From NCBI GenBank assembly GCA_947259075.1, contig CAMYKQ010000019.1:1-50076 (forward strand): a stretch of DNA of 50,076 nt, written 5' to 3'. The stretch is from an uncultured Gammaproteobacteria bacterium. Its GTDB lineage: Bacteria > Pseudomonadota > Gammaproteobacteria > DRLM01. Position numbers and translations under genes: made by a program. This document shows positions 1 through 8,364 of this stretch, in pieces (the stretch's first letter is position 1; the number at the start of each line of letters is the position of its first letter). Under the pieces are notes generated by a model. That model was not told the DNA's origin and did no database searches. It saw nothing but the letters and a program-made list of their open reading frames with translations.

Positions 1-1
1 C

Positions 2-1045
2 CCCGCGCCGGAGACCACGCCCGCGGCGGCGCCCCCCGCGACGGCCGCCGCCGCGGGCGCCGAAGAACTGCCATTAGCCACGCTGCGCGCACTGAACGTA
101 GACGGCAAACTCACTATCGGCAAACTGAAAATCAATAAGCTCAGCACCAGCGGCATCGACGTCGGCGTCAAAGCGAAAGACGGTTTAATCCGGCTCAATC
201 CGCTGGCCGCCGACTTATACAGCGGCACCTATCGCGGCGATCTACGCCTCGACGCCCGCGGTGAAAAACTGCAAATCAGCATGGATGAAAAACTCAGCGG
301 CCTCGAAATTGGCCCCTTCACCCAAGCATTGCTGCAAAAAGATCTCGTCGCCGGCACGGGCAATATCAACCTGCAGCTCAGCGCCAGCGGCAGCAGCGCC
401 GAGGATATCCGCCGCAGCCTCAACGGCAATCTCGGCTTCTCCTTCCTTAAGGGCCACGCCAACGGCGTGAACCTGGTGGAGATGATACAAAAGGATTATC
501 TGAAATACATTCAAGCCCTGGCAATCGACGCTAACGAGCTCAATCAAACCGTGTTCTCCAATTTCAGCGCCAGCGCTAAAGTCACCAACGGCGAACTCGC
601 TACCGACGACCTCACCCTCAATTCCGCGCAGCTCAACGTGAAGGGCCGCGGCACGGTGAACCTGGCCAGCGAACAAATCGCCCTGCGCCTCGACGCCATT
701 CCCAGCGGCCAGCTCGCCAAACAACTCGGCCAGTTCAAAGACGTGGTGGTGCCCATAAAAATTAAAGGCACGCTCACCTCACCGCAATTCGCCACCGACC
801 TCGACGAAGCGCTGAAGCAAAAGGCCAAGGCGCGTCTCAATGCTGAAAAAGAAAAACTGGAGGCCGAACTGAAGGCGAAGGAAGAGGCGTTGCGGCAAAA
901 GGCCGAGGCGGAAAAGGCCAAGCTGCAACAACAGGTCGAACAAAAGAAACTCGAAGCCCAGCAAAAACTCGACCAGGAGAAAAAGAAGCTGGAAGACAAG
1001 GCCAAGGAACAGCTGCAGAATAAACTGAAGGGTCTGTTCCAGTGA
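2..1045 (+). CDS. AsmA family protein, 3' part (5' end outside window)
   Basis: The reading frame is open from the first bases of the window to the TGA at 1045, so the gene starts upstream. The visible ~347 residues begin with an Ala/Pro-rich linker, then a beta-rich stretch with motifs such as DGKLTIGKLKI, LYSGTYRGDLRLDARG and LNVKGRGTVNLAS, typical of the C-terminal half of AsmA-like proteins. These are large inner-membrane-anchored periplasmic proteins linked to outer-membrane lipid transport and assembly. The last ~75 residues form a highly charged Lys/Glu/Ala/Gln helix, probably a coiled coil. The stop overlaps the mutY start by four bases (GTGA), so the two are likely co-translated. Family assignment rests on fold-like pattern and tail; the exact AsmA subfamily (AsmA, TamB, YhjG, YicH) is not decided. 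Confidence 0.8.
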   Translation, partial: PAPETTPAAAPPATAAAAGAEELPLATLRALNVDGKLTIGKLKINKLSTSGIDVGVKAKDGLIRLNPLAADLYSGTYRGDLRLDARGEKLQISMDEKLSGLEIGPFTQALLQKDLVAGTGNINLQLSASGSSAEDIRRSLNGNLGFSFLKGHANGVNLVEMIQKDYLKYIQALAIDANELNQTVFSNFSASAKVTNGELATDDLTLNSAQLNVKGRGTVNLASEQIALRLDAIPSGQLAKQLGQFKDVVVPIKIKGTLTSPQFATDLDEALKQKAKARLNAEKEKLEAELKAKEEALRQKAEAEKAKLQQQVEQKKLEAQQKLDQEKKKLEDKAKEQLQNKLKGLFQ

Positions 1046-2151
1046 AGCGCGCCGCACGCGCCGCGGCGGCACACGCGAACCGCACACCGCCCGCGTCAGC
1101 TGCCGATAATTTCAGCAAACCGCTATTGCGGTGGTGGGACCAGCACGGCCGCAAAGACCTGCCGTGGCAACGCGACACCACACCCTACCGGGTGTGGGTC
1201 TCGGAGATCATGCTGCAACAAACACAGGTGAGCACGGTCATTCCGTATTACCAGCGTTTCATGGCGCGCTTTCCCGAGGTGATTGACCTCGCCGAAGCGC
1301 CCATCGATGAAGTGCTGCACCATTGGAGCGGCTTGGGCTATTACGCCCGCGCCCGCAACCTGCATCGTTGCGCGCAAATCATCCGTGATGTCTTCAAGGG
1401 TGAATTTCCCCGCGATCACGCCACGCTAATTCAAATGCCCGGCATCGGCCGCTCCACCGCCGGCGCCATCCTCGCCCTCGCCGCGGGGCAACATCACCCG
1501 ATACTAGACGGCAATGTGAAGCGCGTGCTAACCCGTTATCACGGCATCGAAGGCTGGCCCGGCGTCAAGCAAGTGGAAACCATGCTGTGGGAGGTCGCGG
1601 CGCGCCACACGCCCGCGCAACGCAGCGGCGACTACACCCAGGCCATCATGGACCTCGGCGCCACGCTATGCACGCGCGCGCGGCCGCGCTGCGGCGACTG
1701 CCCGGTGAAACAAGACTGCATCGCTTATCTCGAAAATCGCGTCGCGCATATACCCACGCCTAAACCCCGCCGCGCCCTGCCCGTGCGCAGCACGCAAATG
1801 CTGCTGCTGCACAAAGGCGACGCGGTATTGCTGATGAAGCGTCCGCCCGCCGGCATTTGGGGCGGACTGTGGAGCCTGCCGGAATGCGCGGCGCAAACCG
1901 ACGTGACCGCGTGGTGCCGCGAGCAACTGCGCTGCGATGTTGAAGCACACGCCCAATGGACGCCGCTGCGTCACACCTTCAGTCATTTTCATCTCGACAT
2001 TCAGCCGGTACAGGTGCGCTACGCGGGACACACGGGCGCGGTCATGGATGGGACGGACAGCGTTTGGTACAATCTCGGCGCGCCGCCGCCGGGAGGGCTG
2101 GCGGCGCCGGTGCAGCAACTCTTATCACAACTCAAAGCGGCGCTGCGCTAA
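1042..2151 (+). CDS. mutY: A/G-specific adenine DNA glycosylase MutY
   Basis: Removes adenine mispaired with 8-oxoguanine or G in base excision repair. The 369-residue protein has the complete family architecture. Catalytic Glu is at about residue 55 ([10 protein letters not shown]). The helix-hairpin-helix is at 130-140 ([10 protein letters not shown]) with the catalytic Asp near 155 (ILDGNVKRV). A 4Fe-4S ligand set C-x6-C-x2-C-x5-C lies at 209, 216, 219 and 225. A C-terminal Nudix-like domain that recognises 8-oxoG starts near 250 ([16 protein letters not shown]). The start is GTG at 1042, overlapping the AsmA-like stop. yggX follows 19 bases downstream, the order also found in Escherichia coli. 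Confidence 0.97.
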   Translation: MKRAARAAAAHANRTPPASAADNFSKPLLRWWDQHGRKDLPWQRDTTPYRVWVSEIMLQQTQVSTVIPYYQRFMARFPEVIDLAEAPIDEVLHHWSGLGYYARARNLHRCAQIIRDVFKGEFPRDHATLIQMPGIGRSTAGAILALAAGQHHPILDGNVKRVLTRYHGIEGWPGVKQVETMLWEVAARHTPAQRSGDYTQAIMDLGATLCTRARPRCGDCPVKQDCIAYLENRVAHIPTPKPRRALPVRSTQMLLLHKGDAVLLMKRPPAGIWGGLWSLPECAAQTDVTAWCREQLRCDVEAHAQWTPLRHTFSHFHLDIQPVQVRYAGHTGAVMDGTDSVWYNLGAPPPGGLAAPVQQLLSQLKAALR

Positions 2152-2170
2152 AGCGCCAGGGAGCGACACA

Positions 2171-2443
2171 ATGTCTCGGACGGTGAAGTGCATCAAATTA
2201 AATAAAGAAGCCGAAGGCTTGGCGATGGCGCCCTACCCCGGCGAGCTGGGTAAACGCATCTTCGAGAACGTCTCAAAAGAAGCCTGGCAGCAGTGGCTGA
2301 AACATCAGACCATGCTCATCAACGAGAACCGCATCTCCCCCATCGACCCCAAGGCCCGCCAATTTCTCGAAGGTGAAATGGAAAAATATTTCTTCGGCGC
2401 AGGCTCGGCCTTGCCCGAGGGTTATGTGCCGCCGAAGCAGTAA
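2171..2443 (+). CDS. yggX: Probable Fe(2+)-trafficking protein YggX
   Basis: A 90-residue cytosolic protein that protects iron-sulfur clusters from oxidative damage. The sequence starts [17 protein letters not shown], with the conserved Cys at residue 7, continues with [19 protein letters not shown], and ends EGYVPPKQ, matching the family over its full usual length. The ATG at 2171 follows a GGGAG-type ribosome site. It sits directly after mutY, an Fe-S enzyme that also answers oxidative damage, and the two are very likely one transcript. Confidence 0.95.
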   Translation: MSRTVKCIKLNKEAEGLAMAPYPGELGKRIFENVSKEAWQQWLKHQTMLINENRISPIDPKARQFLEGEMEKYFFGAGSALPEGYVPPKQ

Positions 2444-2475
2444 TTGAAATCGGGCCCAGCCAGGGCGCGCAAGCG

Positions 2476-3171
2476 ATGAGACGCGTCTTCCTCAGGCTAT
2501 CGCTGCCCCCCTTGTTTTTTCTACCGCTCATCATCGCGGCGGTTATTTATTTCTCCCTCACCACTACGAACCCCGAAGCGGCGGAGCGCCAAACCATCGC
2601 CCATCTCCCCGTCATTTTGCTCGGCGTGCAATTCAGCCTGCTGTTATTGCTCATCAAGATTTTGCGCACGGATAAACTCAAAGGCGCCGACATCGCTTGG
2701 CGCATCACGCCGGGACAGACACCCGCCAGCGAAACGCTGCTGGGAATAGGCATCGGCGCGGCGCTCGCCGCACTCTATTTGATAGCCCTATCCCCTCTAA
2801 TCGAGTTGGCGCAAACCCGCATCGGCGATTACGTGCCGCCCGGCGAAATCATGCCTGCGCTGGGCGGAATGATCCTCCCCTTCTTCATCGCCAACATCGT
2901 CCTCGCCCCTTTCGTCGAAGAAAGTTTGTATCGCGGCTATGCGATCAACGCGCTGCGCCGCCGCTACTCGCCGGCCACGGCCGCATTGATCTCCTGCTTG
3001 TTCTTTGGACTGCTGCACTGGGCGGGGGGATTCTGGTACATCCTCGCCACCGGCCTGATCGCCGGTGGCGTGTTCAGTCTGCTGTTTCTCTGGCGAAAAA
3101 ATATCGCCGCGGCCTTCCGCGCGCACCTAACGCTAAACACCGTGGAATTTATTTACATCCTATCTCGATAA
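2476..3171 (+). CDS. CPBP family intramembrane metalloprotease
   Basis: A 231-residue multi-pass membrane protein of the CAAX-protease/bacteriocin-processing (Abi) family. Hydrophobic segments occur near 10-30, 45-62, 90-110, 125-145, 170-190 and 195-210. Motif 1, EExxxR, is visible as FVEESLYRGY near residue 155. A conserved His lies in the following helix (LFFGLLHWAGG). The family uses Glu and His residues for zinc-dependent cleavage within the membrane; the substrate is unknown. It follows yggX by 32 bases and converges on the SUMF1-domain gene with a gap of only seven bases. Confidence 0.85.
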   Translation: MRRVFLRLSLPPLFFLPLIIAAVIYFSLTTTNPEAAERQTIAHLPVILLGVQFSLLLLLIKILRTDKLKGADIAWRITPGQTPASETLLGIGIGAALAALYLIALSPLIELAQTRIGDYVPPGEIMPALGGMILPFFIANIVLAPFVEESLYRGYAINALRRRYSPATAALISCLFFGLLHWAGGFWYILATGLIAGGVFSLLFLWRKNIAAAFRAHLTLNTVEFIYILSR

Positions 3172-3178
3172 ACCGGTT

Positions 3179-4348
3179 TCAGCGCAGCACATTCCGCGCG
3201 CAGCGGAAACCCACATCGGTCCCGCTCATGGTGGGATCGGCGTGGGCGCGGCGCGCGCCGCGAAAGAAGGCTTGTAAGGCGTAATGGCCTTGACCGGCGC
3301 CACCGCCACGCAAGACTTTGTGCACCTCGCCGTAGAGCGGGTGTTGATACTCCGCGCCGGGGTAGGCCTGATACCACTCGTTCACCCACTCCGAGACGTT
3401 GCCCGACATATCGAAGACACCGAAGGGTGATTTGTCTTCAGTGAATGAACCCACCGGCGCCACCGCCTCATCGGCATCGCGGTCTTCGCCGGTATTGGCC
3501 TTGCCGTCGACCCAGGCATTGCCCCAAGTATATTCCAGACCGTCAACGCCACGCGCCGCCTTTTCCCATTCCGCCTCGGTGGGCAGGCGCTTGTCGGCCC
3601 ACTCGCAATAGCTGTAGGCGTCGTACCAATTGACGCCCGTCACCGGCAGGGTGTCGCGGTAACGTTGAATCTTGAGCAGCTCATCCAGCAAATTGGATTT
3701 GTCCATTGTGCTGGTATCGCGGTCGAGCTTGAAGTATTCGCTGGCGACCCAGCGCAGACTCTCGACATCGGCGGTCATCAGTTTTTCGTCACTGGCGTTA
3801 TAACCGTTCTGCACCCAGGCCATGGGTTCGGGATAATCGCGGCCCTGCGGTTTGGTCCGCGCCTTCATCTCCGCCACGAACACCTTGTATTGCGCGTTGC
3901 TCACTTCGTAGGTGTCGATGAGGTAGGCATCAAGATAGGCGTTACGCTGCGGATGCTCGTTGAGATAAAGCGGATCGACCATGCCGAACTCCTGTTGCAG
4001 TCCGCGCTTATCCACCTTATCGCTGCCCATGACGAAGTTACCGGCGGGGATCAACACCATCTCCACATTGACGATGGCGTGATGCGTCACCGCGGCTTGC
4101 TGCGCGTCGTGGCCGTCACCGCACCCGGCCGCAAACAAGGCCAGACTCAAAACAACGCTGCGGAAAGCGCGCCTAGGAGCCTGTCGGACTTGGGCGATCG
4201 TCGCGAGCAAGGTGGGAGAGCGAGGCCAGTTTTTCGATCGTTCGAGGAGAATAGCCGTCGCTATTTGACGAGAAGGATCGGGAAAATGGACCGCTTTCCC
4301 ACCGGCGCAGTAGATCAGTCCCAAGTCCGACAGGCTCCTAGACTTCAT
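3179..4348 (-). CDS. SUMF1/PvdO-domain lipoprotein with MITE-derived N-terminal insertion
   Basis: The C-terminal ~280 residues form a SUMF1/EgtB/PvdO domain (MVLIPAGNFVMGSD, NWYDAYSYCEWADKRLPTEA, WEKAARG, FDMSGNVSEWVNEWY, DVGFRCAR). The paired catalytic cysteines of true formylglycine-generating enzymes are absent: the corresponding stretch reads GGGAGQGHYALQAFFRGARR. Sulfatase maturation is therefore not supported. Just before the domain is a lipoprotein signal with lipobox LFAAGC. The ATG at 4348 gives MKSR, followed by 55 codons contributed by the MITE at 4173-4341, then RAFRSVVLSLALFAAGC. Deleting 165 bases (element plus one CTAG copy) restores a normal signal peptide starting MKSRRAFRSVVL. 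An ATG at 4399 and a TTG inside the element are alternative starts. Whether the present protein is still exported is unknown. Confidence 0.8.
   Translation of the reverse strand: MKSRSLSDLGLIYCAGGKAVHFPDPSRQIATAILLERSKNWPRSPTLLATIAQVRQAPRRAFRSVVLSLALFAAGCGDGHDAQQAAVTHHAIVNVEMVLIPAGNFVMGSDKVDKRGLQQEFGMVDPLYLNEHPQRNAYLDAYLIDTYEVSNAQYKVFVAEMKARTKPQGRDYPEPMAWVQNGYNASDEKLMTADVESLRWVASEYFKLDRDTSTMDKSNLLDELLKIQRYRDTLPVTGVNWYDAYSYCEWADKRLPTEAEWEKAARGVDGLEYTWGNAWVDGKANTGEDRDADEAVAPVGSFTEDKSPFGVFDMSGNVSEWVNEWYQAYPGAEYQHPLYGEVHKVLRGGGAGQGHYALQAFFRGARRAHADPTMSGTDVGFRCARNVLR
4173..4341. mobile_element. MITE copy A, in frame within a signal-peptide coding region
   Basis: Both ends carry CTAG and an 18-base terminal inverted repeat, GAGCCTGTCGGACTTGGG, read inward from each side. 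Counting one CTAG as target duplication, the insert is 165 bases (55 codons). It is too short for a transposase and has no stop codon in the minus frame it interrupts. A second copy lies at 37669-37868. The CTAG duplication resembles the YTAR target preference of IS5-group elements; that affiliation is inference. Confidence 0.85.
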
Positions 4349-4505
4349 CACACCCGCCCCGCTTGCCCGCCACAGGATAATTTCTTGGCGCCCGCCCAAC
4401 CGTTCTTGCCATTATTTCACCTTTTACCCAAGCCACCACGACACACGCCCGGCCGCCGCCGCGCCCAATTCAATGAATTTTCATCGCAACAAGCCCATCG
4501 GCGGC

Positions 4506-4534
4506 TTGACTCGGGGCCGCCCAATCGCTTTAAT
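4506..4534 (+). promoter_or_regulatory. Promoter of tRNA-Phe
   Basis: A -35 TTGACT at 4506-4511 and a -10 TTTAAT at 4529-4534 are separated by 17 bases. They lie about 14 bases before the mature tRNA 5' end, with a GC-rich segment following. The match to the sigma-70 consensus and the position make this a strong candidate. Confidence 0.7.
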
Positions 4535-4548
4535 ACGCCTTCCCTCGG

Positions 4549-4624
4549 GGCCAGGTAGCTCAGTCGGTAGAGCAGGGGATTGAAAATCCCCGTGTCGGCG
4601 GTTCGATTCCGTCCCTGGCCACCA
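4549..4624 (+). tRNA. tRNA-Phe (GAA)
   Basis: A 76-base cloverleaf with the 3' CCA encoded. The acceptor stem GGCCAGG pairs with CCTGGCC. The D-arm contains GCTCAGTCGGTAGAGC. The anticodon stem GGGGA/TCCCC encloses loop TTGAAAA with anticodon GAA at 4582-4584. The T-arm contains GGTTCGATTCC. It stands alone, with no other RNA gene nearby and no clear intrinsic terminator downstream. Confidence 0.97.
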
Positions 4625-4678
4625 TACCGTACCCCCCTCAAACACCGCAGCTTAGCCGGCAATCCGCCGCGCACCGGT

Positions 4679-5491
4679 CTACACCTTGGCGAGATAGTTG
4701 GCCCAATCGTGGCGGTTGTCGCCGCAGACGATGAAGTGGGGATTGAGCAGCGACTCCTTGGTGTTGTAACGCAGCGGCGCCATGCTGATATCCAGCAATT
4801 GACCGCCCGCCTCTTCGACGACGCACTGCGCGGCGGCGGTATCCCACTCCGAGGTCGGCCCCAGGCGCACGTAGATATCGGCCTTGCCCTCGGCCACCAG
4901 GCAGGACTTGAGCGAGCTGCCCATGGAAATGATTTCGTGTTCGTCGAATTGGGCGAGGAAACGGTCGAAGCTTTCGTCGCGGTGCGAACGGCTGCCCGCC
5001 ACCACGATGCGCCCGCCGTCCCAGGGCCGCACCGTAATCGCGCGCGCCGCCTCGCCCGGGGCCTCGCGCCGGGCGCCCTGCCCGGCGCAGGCGGAATAAC
5101 ACACACCGCTCACCGGCACGAGGATCACCCCCAGCACGGGCCGGTGATCGCGGATGAGGGCGATGTTGACGGTGAATTCGCCGTTGCGCTTGATGAACTC
5201 GCGGGTGCCATCGAGCGGGTCCACCAGCCAATAGTCGCGCCAAGCCGCGCGTTCGGCATAGGGGATATTGGCCGCCTCTTCGGACAGCACCGGCACTGCG
5301 GGGGTCAGCGCGCCCAAGCTGGCGACGATGGCGTGATGCGCGGCCATATCGGCCTCGGTCAGCGGCGAGCGGTCGTCCTTGTGTTCGATATTAAAGCCGC
5401 GCGCGTAGACCTCCATGATCTTGCGCCCCGCCTCACCCGCTATCTCCACCACCCGCGGCAACAAGGCGCAGGGGTTGTGTATCTCACTCAT
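4679..5491 (-). CDS. cysQ: 3'(2'),5'-bisphosphate nucleotidase CysQ
   Basis: Hydrolyses 3'-phosphoadenosine 5'-phosphate (PAP), the by-product of sulfate assimilation, to AMP and phosphate. The 270-residue protein is full length for the inositol-monophosphatase superfamily. Metal-binding motif DPLDGT is at 91-96, the upstream Glu in LSEEAA near 70, and the second motif WDTAAA at 216-221. The start ATG is three bases from the nudE stop, so the two genes are surely co-transcribed. The CysQ branch rather than SuhB is favoured by the N-terminal pattern and by pairing with nudE. Confidence 0.92.
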   Translation of the reverse strand: MSEIHNPCALLPRVVEIAGEAGRKIMEVYARGFNIEHKDDRSPLTEADMAAHHAIVASLGALTPAVPVLSEEAANIPYAERAAWRDYWLVDPLDGTREFIKRNGEFTVNIALIRDHRPVLGVILVPVSGVCYSACAGQGARREAPGEAARAITVRPWDGGRIVVAGSRSHRDESFDRFLAQFDEHEIISMGSSLKSCLVAEGKADIYVRLGPTSEWDTAAAQCVVEEAGGQLLDISMAPLRYNTKESLLNPHFIVCGDNRHDWANYLAKV

Positions 5492-5494
5492 CGT

Positions 5495-6052
5495 TCATTC
5501 CCCATTTTTTTCTTCGCGGAGCATATCGCGCGCCATATACAAGGCGGCGATGCTGCGCGCCTCGGTACAATCGTCCTGCAACAGCAGGGACTTGAGCTCG
5601 CTCAAACGCCAGGGCACCACCTCGATCTCCTCCGGCTCGTCGCCGCGGCGGCGTTGCGGGTACAAATCCTGGGCGCAGATCACATGGGTGACATGGCCGA
5701 AATAACCCGGCGCCAAGGTCAGCGAGGCCAGCGGCCGCAAACGCCGCGCGCCGTAGCCCACCTCTTCCATCAACTCGCGGTTCGCGGCCTCGAGGACGTC
5801 TTCCTCCGGCTCGATCAAACCCTTGGGCAGGGCCAATTCATAGCGATGCACCCCGGCGGCATATTCACGGATCAGCAACACCGTATCCTCATCCAGCAGC
5901 GGCACCACCAGCACCGCGCCGCGCGGCGAGGCGCTGAGGCGTTCATAACGCACCCGCGTGCCGTTGGAAAACTCCAGCCCGACCTCCTCGATATGAAAGA
6001 GCCGGGTGCGGGCGACGGTGTGCACGCTGGTGATCCGGGGTTTTTGCGACAT
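5495..6052 (-). CDS. nudE: ADP compounds hydrolase NudE
   Basis: A 185-residue Nudix hydrolase acting on ADP-ribose, NADH and Ap3A-type substrates. The Nudix box GLIEPEEDVLEAANRELMEE fits G-x5-E-x7-REUxEExGU exactly, and the residues upstream (LPKG) and downstream (LAPGYFGHVTHVICAQDLYP) match the NudE subgroup. It is the first gene of the nudE-cysQ pair. It lies divergent from yrfG across about 100 bases, the arrangement known from other gammaproteobacteria. Confidence 0.92.
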   Translation of the reverse strand: MSQKPRITSVHTVARTRLFHIEEVGLEFSNGTRVRYERLSASPRGAVLVVPLLDEDTVLLIREYAAGVHRYELALPKGLIEPEEDVLEAANRELMEEVGYGARRLRPLASLTLAPGYFGHVTHVICAQDLYPQRRRGDEPEEIEVVPWRLSELKSLLLQDDCTEARSIAALYMARDMLREEKNGE

Positions 6053-6057
6053 AGGCC

Positions 6058-6807
6058 ATGACTAAAAAATGTGAGGCCCGCAGGGGCGCCGGGGCTAGTA
6101 TACTACCACTCATTGATTCGGCATTGACCACGGCGGCGGACACCCACAGCGTGATTGATTGGCAGCACATCGACAGTGTTCTACTCGACATGGACGGCAC
6201 CCTGCTCGACCTGCACTACGACAACCAATTCTGGCAAGAGCTGGTGCCGCGGCGCTACGCCATGAGCCGCGGACTGGACGTCAACACCGCCAAGGCCGTG
6301 CTCAACCCCCTCTTCCGCCGCAGCGAAGGCACGCTGGACTGGTATTGCATCGACTACTGGTCGCGCGAACTGCGGCTCGACATCCCGCTGCTCAAACGTG
6401 AAGTCGCGCACCTCATCTGCATTCACCCCCACGTGCTCGATTTTCTGCGCGCGCTGCGGGACACGGGCAAACATATTTTACTGGTGACCAATGCGCATAA
6501 TAAAAGCCTGGCGTTGAAACTGGAATACACCCGCCTCGGCGATTATCTCGACGTCATCGTCAGCTCACACGACATCGGCTATCCGAAAGAAGATCCGCTG
6601 TTCTGGCGGCGGCTGGCGGAGCTGCATCCCTACTCCCCGGCCCGCAGCCTGCTCATCGACGACAATCTCGCGGTGCTGCGCTCGGCGCGCGCTTACGGCA
6701 TTCAACATCTGCTGGCGGTACACCAGCCCGACAGCCGCCGTCCGCCGCGTGATACTCACGAGTTCGCCGCCGTGGAAGACTTCCGCGCCATCACCCCCGC
6801 CATCTGA
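6058..6807 (+). CDS. yrfG: GMP/IMP nucleotidase YrfG (HAD superfamily)
   Basis: Dephosphorylates purine nucleoside 5'-monophosphates. HAD motif I is VLLDMDGTLLDL, motif II is LLVTNAH, and the later motifs GYPKEDPLFW and LLIDDNLAVL are all present. The conserved segment begins about 30 residues after the ATG at 6058 (DWQHIDSVLLDMDGT). A GTG at 6151, giving MIDWQHIDSVLL, matches the usual family start better and lies downstream of a -10-like sequence, so the longer form may be over-extended. It is divergent from nudE-cysQ; all three deal with nucleotide by-products. Confidence 0.9.
   Translation: MTKKCEARRGAGASILPLIDSALTTAADTHSVIDWQHIDSVLLDMDGTLLDLHYDNQFWQELVPRRYAMSRGLDVNTAKAVLNPLFRRSEGTLDWYCIDYWSRELRLDIPLLKREVAHLICIHPHVLDFLRALRDTGKHILLVTNAHNKSLALKLEYTRLGDYLDVIVSSHDIGYPKEDPLFWRRLAELHPYSPARSLLIDDNLAVLRSARAYGIQHLLAVHQPDSRRPPRDTHEFAAVEDFRAITPAI
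6097..6106. promoter_or_regulatory. Palindromic -10-like element between nudE and yrfG
   Basis: The segment TAGTATACTA near 6097-6106 reads as TATACT on either strand. It could serve as the -10 of yrfG, of nudE, or both. No convincing -35 is seen on either side. Its position supports a yrfG start downstream of it (TTG 6124 or GTG 6151) rather than the ATG at 6058. Confidence 0.35.
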
Positions 6808-6816
6808 AACACCCTA

Positions 6817-7212
6817 TTATTCCGGCTCCAGCTTTAGCGCCACGGAGTTGATGCAATAACGCAGGCCGGTGGGCTCGGGACCGTCGCTGAACACATGACC
6901 CAAGTGCGCGCCGCAGGCCTTGCACATCACCTCGGTGCGGGTCATGCCGTGACTGCTGTCGCGCTCGGTGGCGATCTGCCCCGCATCCGCCGGCTGATAA
7001 AAACTCGGCCAGCCCGACCCCGAGTCGAACTTGGTCTGCGCGTCGAACAAGGCCGCGCCACAGCACACGCAGTGATACACGCCCGGCTCCTTGCAATCCC
7101 AATATTCACCACTGAAGGGCGCCTCGGTGCCCTTGCAGCGGCAGACATCAAATTGCTCCGCGCTCAGTTCGCTGCGCCATTGTCCCTCGGACTTACTGAC
7201 CTTTCCCACCAT
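6817..7212 (-). CDS. msrB: Peptide-methionine (R)-S-oxide reductase MsrB
   Basis: Reduces methionine-R-sulfoxide in damaged proteins using thioredoxin. The 131-residue protein carries the structural zinc ligands C48-x2-C51 and C97-x2-C100, the signature [11 protein letters not shown], and the catalytic Cys at 120 ([10 protein letters not shown]). A strong AAGGAGG ribosome site precedes the ATG. It converges on yrfG with nine bases between stops. No msrA is present nearby. Confidence 0.96.
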   Translation of the reverse strand: MVGKVSKSEGQWRSELSAEQFDVCRCKGTEAPFSGEYWDCKEPGVYHCVCCGAALFDAQTKFDSGSGWPSFYQPADAGQIATERDSSHGMTRTEVMCKACGAHLGHVFSDGPEPTGLRYCINSVALKLEPE

Positions 7213-7349
7213 CTAGCGTCCTCCTTCACCTTTCAATAGTGCCCCGCACAACGCCACCGCCGCGCTGCGACCTTTTGTCACACGACAAGCTCCGCGCCCC
7301 ACGGCATAGTTAACACTTTAATTTCAGAAAGCATACTCGAGGGACCGCC

Positions 7350-8345
7350 ATGAAAAAAACCATCGTGCTGCTCACCGGCCTGCTGGGCGCGCTGCCCGCG
7401 ATGACGCCCAACGCGCTGGCCAGCTGCGGCTCGGCCAATTGTTTCCTCGTCACCGGCGCCCAAGAAGGCGCGGCGGCGGCCGACCAGCTCATCATCGACC
7501 TATCCTACCGTTTCATCCCCATGGATCAACCGCAGCACGGCAGCGATAGCGCGGCCGAGGCCGTCACCCCGGCCATCGATTTCGCCAGCGGCGTCATCGA
7601 GCCCGACCACCACCGCGAAGTGCGCACCAACAACGAACTCCTGCAAATGGACTTGAGCTACGGCCTGAATGAGCGCTGGACCCTGGCCGCCAACCTGCCT
7701 TTAGTGAACAACCGCCGCCACGAGCACTATCACCTCACCCCCACCAGCGAAACCTTTCTGCAGGAAGACTTCACCGGTCTGGGCGATATCCGCTTCAGCG
7801 CGCGCTACACCGCCGTGCAAAAAACCAAACACGGCCTGATCGTCGGCGCCGGCCTCAAGGCCCCCAGCGGTGAATACAAATTGCTCAACTCCGACGGGGA
7901 GATCAGCGAGCCCACCATCATGCCGGGCACCGGTTCCTGGGACGGCGTGTTCTCGGGCCACTACCAATACCACATCCGCCCCCATCGCATCAGCAGCTTC
8001 GTCTCCGGCTCCTATCAAATCACGACGGAGAACAGCCTGAATTATCAATTCGGCAACACCCTCATCCTCAACACCGGCCTGGTGTACACGGTGCACACCG
8101 ACAAACGCGCCATCAGCACCAGCCTGCAGCTCAACGGCCGTTACGCCCCGCGCGACGAATTCCACGGCGAAGAGGTGCCCAGCACCGGCGGCACCTGGAT
8201 TTATCTCACCCCCGGCGCGCAGATCCAGCTCAGCGATACCACCGCCATTTACACACATGTGCAAGTGCCGGTGTATCAATACGTCAACGACAGCAATCTC
8301 GTGCCGCGCTACGGCTTCATCCTTGGCGCGTCCTTCAATTTCTGA
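7350..8345 (+). CDS. Probable outer-membrane beta-barrel protein
   Basis: A 331-residue protein with a clear Sec signal peptide (MKKTIVLLTGLLGALPAM...ALAS). Mature protein starts SCGSANCFLVTGAQEG with a Cys-x4-Cys pair. Alternating hydrophobic beta-strand patterns run to the end, which finishes in ...YGFILGASFNF, the terminal Phe typical of outer-membrane barrels. A His-rich stretch (PDHHREV, NNRRHEHYHL) lies in the first third. The ATG follows GAGGG. It heads a three-gene operon with a propeller lipoprotein 19 bases downstream and a TlpA-like thioredoxin. It resembles uncharacterised 'transporter' barrel proteins; the substrate is unknown. Confidence 0.75.
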   Translation: MKKTIVLLTGLLGALPAMTPNALASCGSANCFLVTGAQEGAAAADQLIIDLSYRFIPMDQPQHGSDSAAEAVTPAIDFASGVIEPDHHREVRTNNELLQMDLSYGLNERWTLAANLPLVNNRRHEHYHLTPTSETFLQEDFTGLGDIRFSARYTAVQKTKHGLIVGAGLKAPSGEYKLLNSDGEISEPTIMPGTGSWDGVFSGHYQYHIRPHRISSFVSGSYQITTENSLNYQFGNTLILNTGLVYTVHTDKRAISTSLQLNGRYAPRDEFHGEEVPSTGGTWIYLTPGAQIQLSDTTAIYTHVQVPVYQYVNDSNLVPRYGFILGASFNF

Positions 8346-8364
8346 TTTAACGGGAGAGAACACC

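Noticed and set aside
3665-4558. Plus-strand open frame running from the SUMF1 gene through the MITE to the tRNA
   Set aside because: Antisense to the SUMF1-domain gene and overlaps tRNA-Phe; no motif.
4580-6061. Long plus-strand open frame (493 codons) opposite cysQ and nudE
   Set aside because: It is antisense to two well-supported genes, has no family motifs and a His/Gly/Arg-rich composition typical of GC-rich antisense frames.
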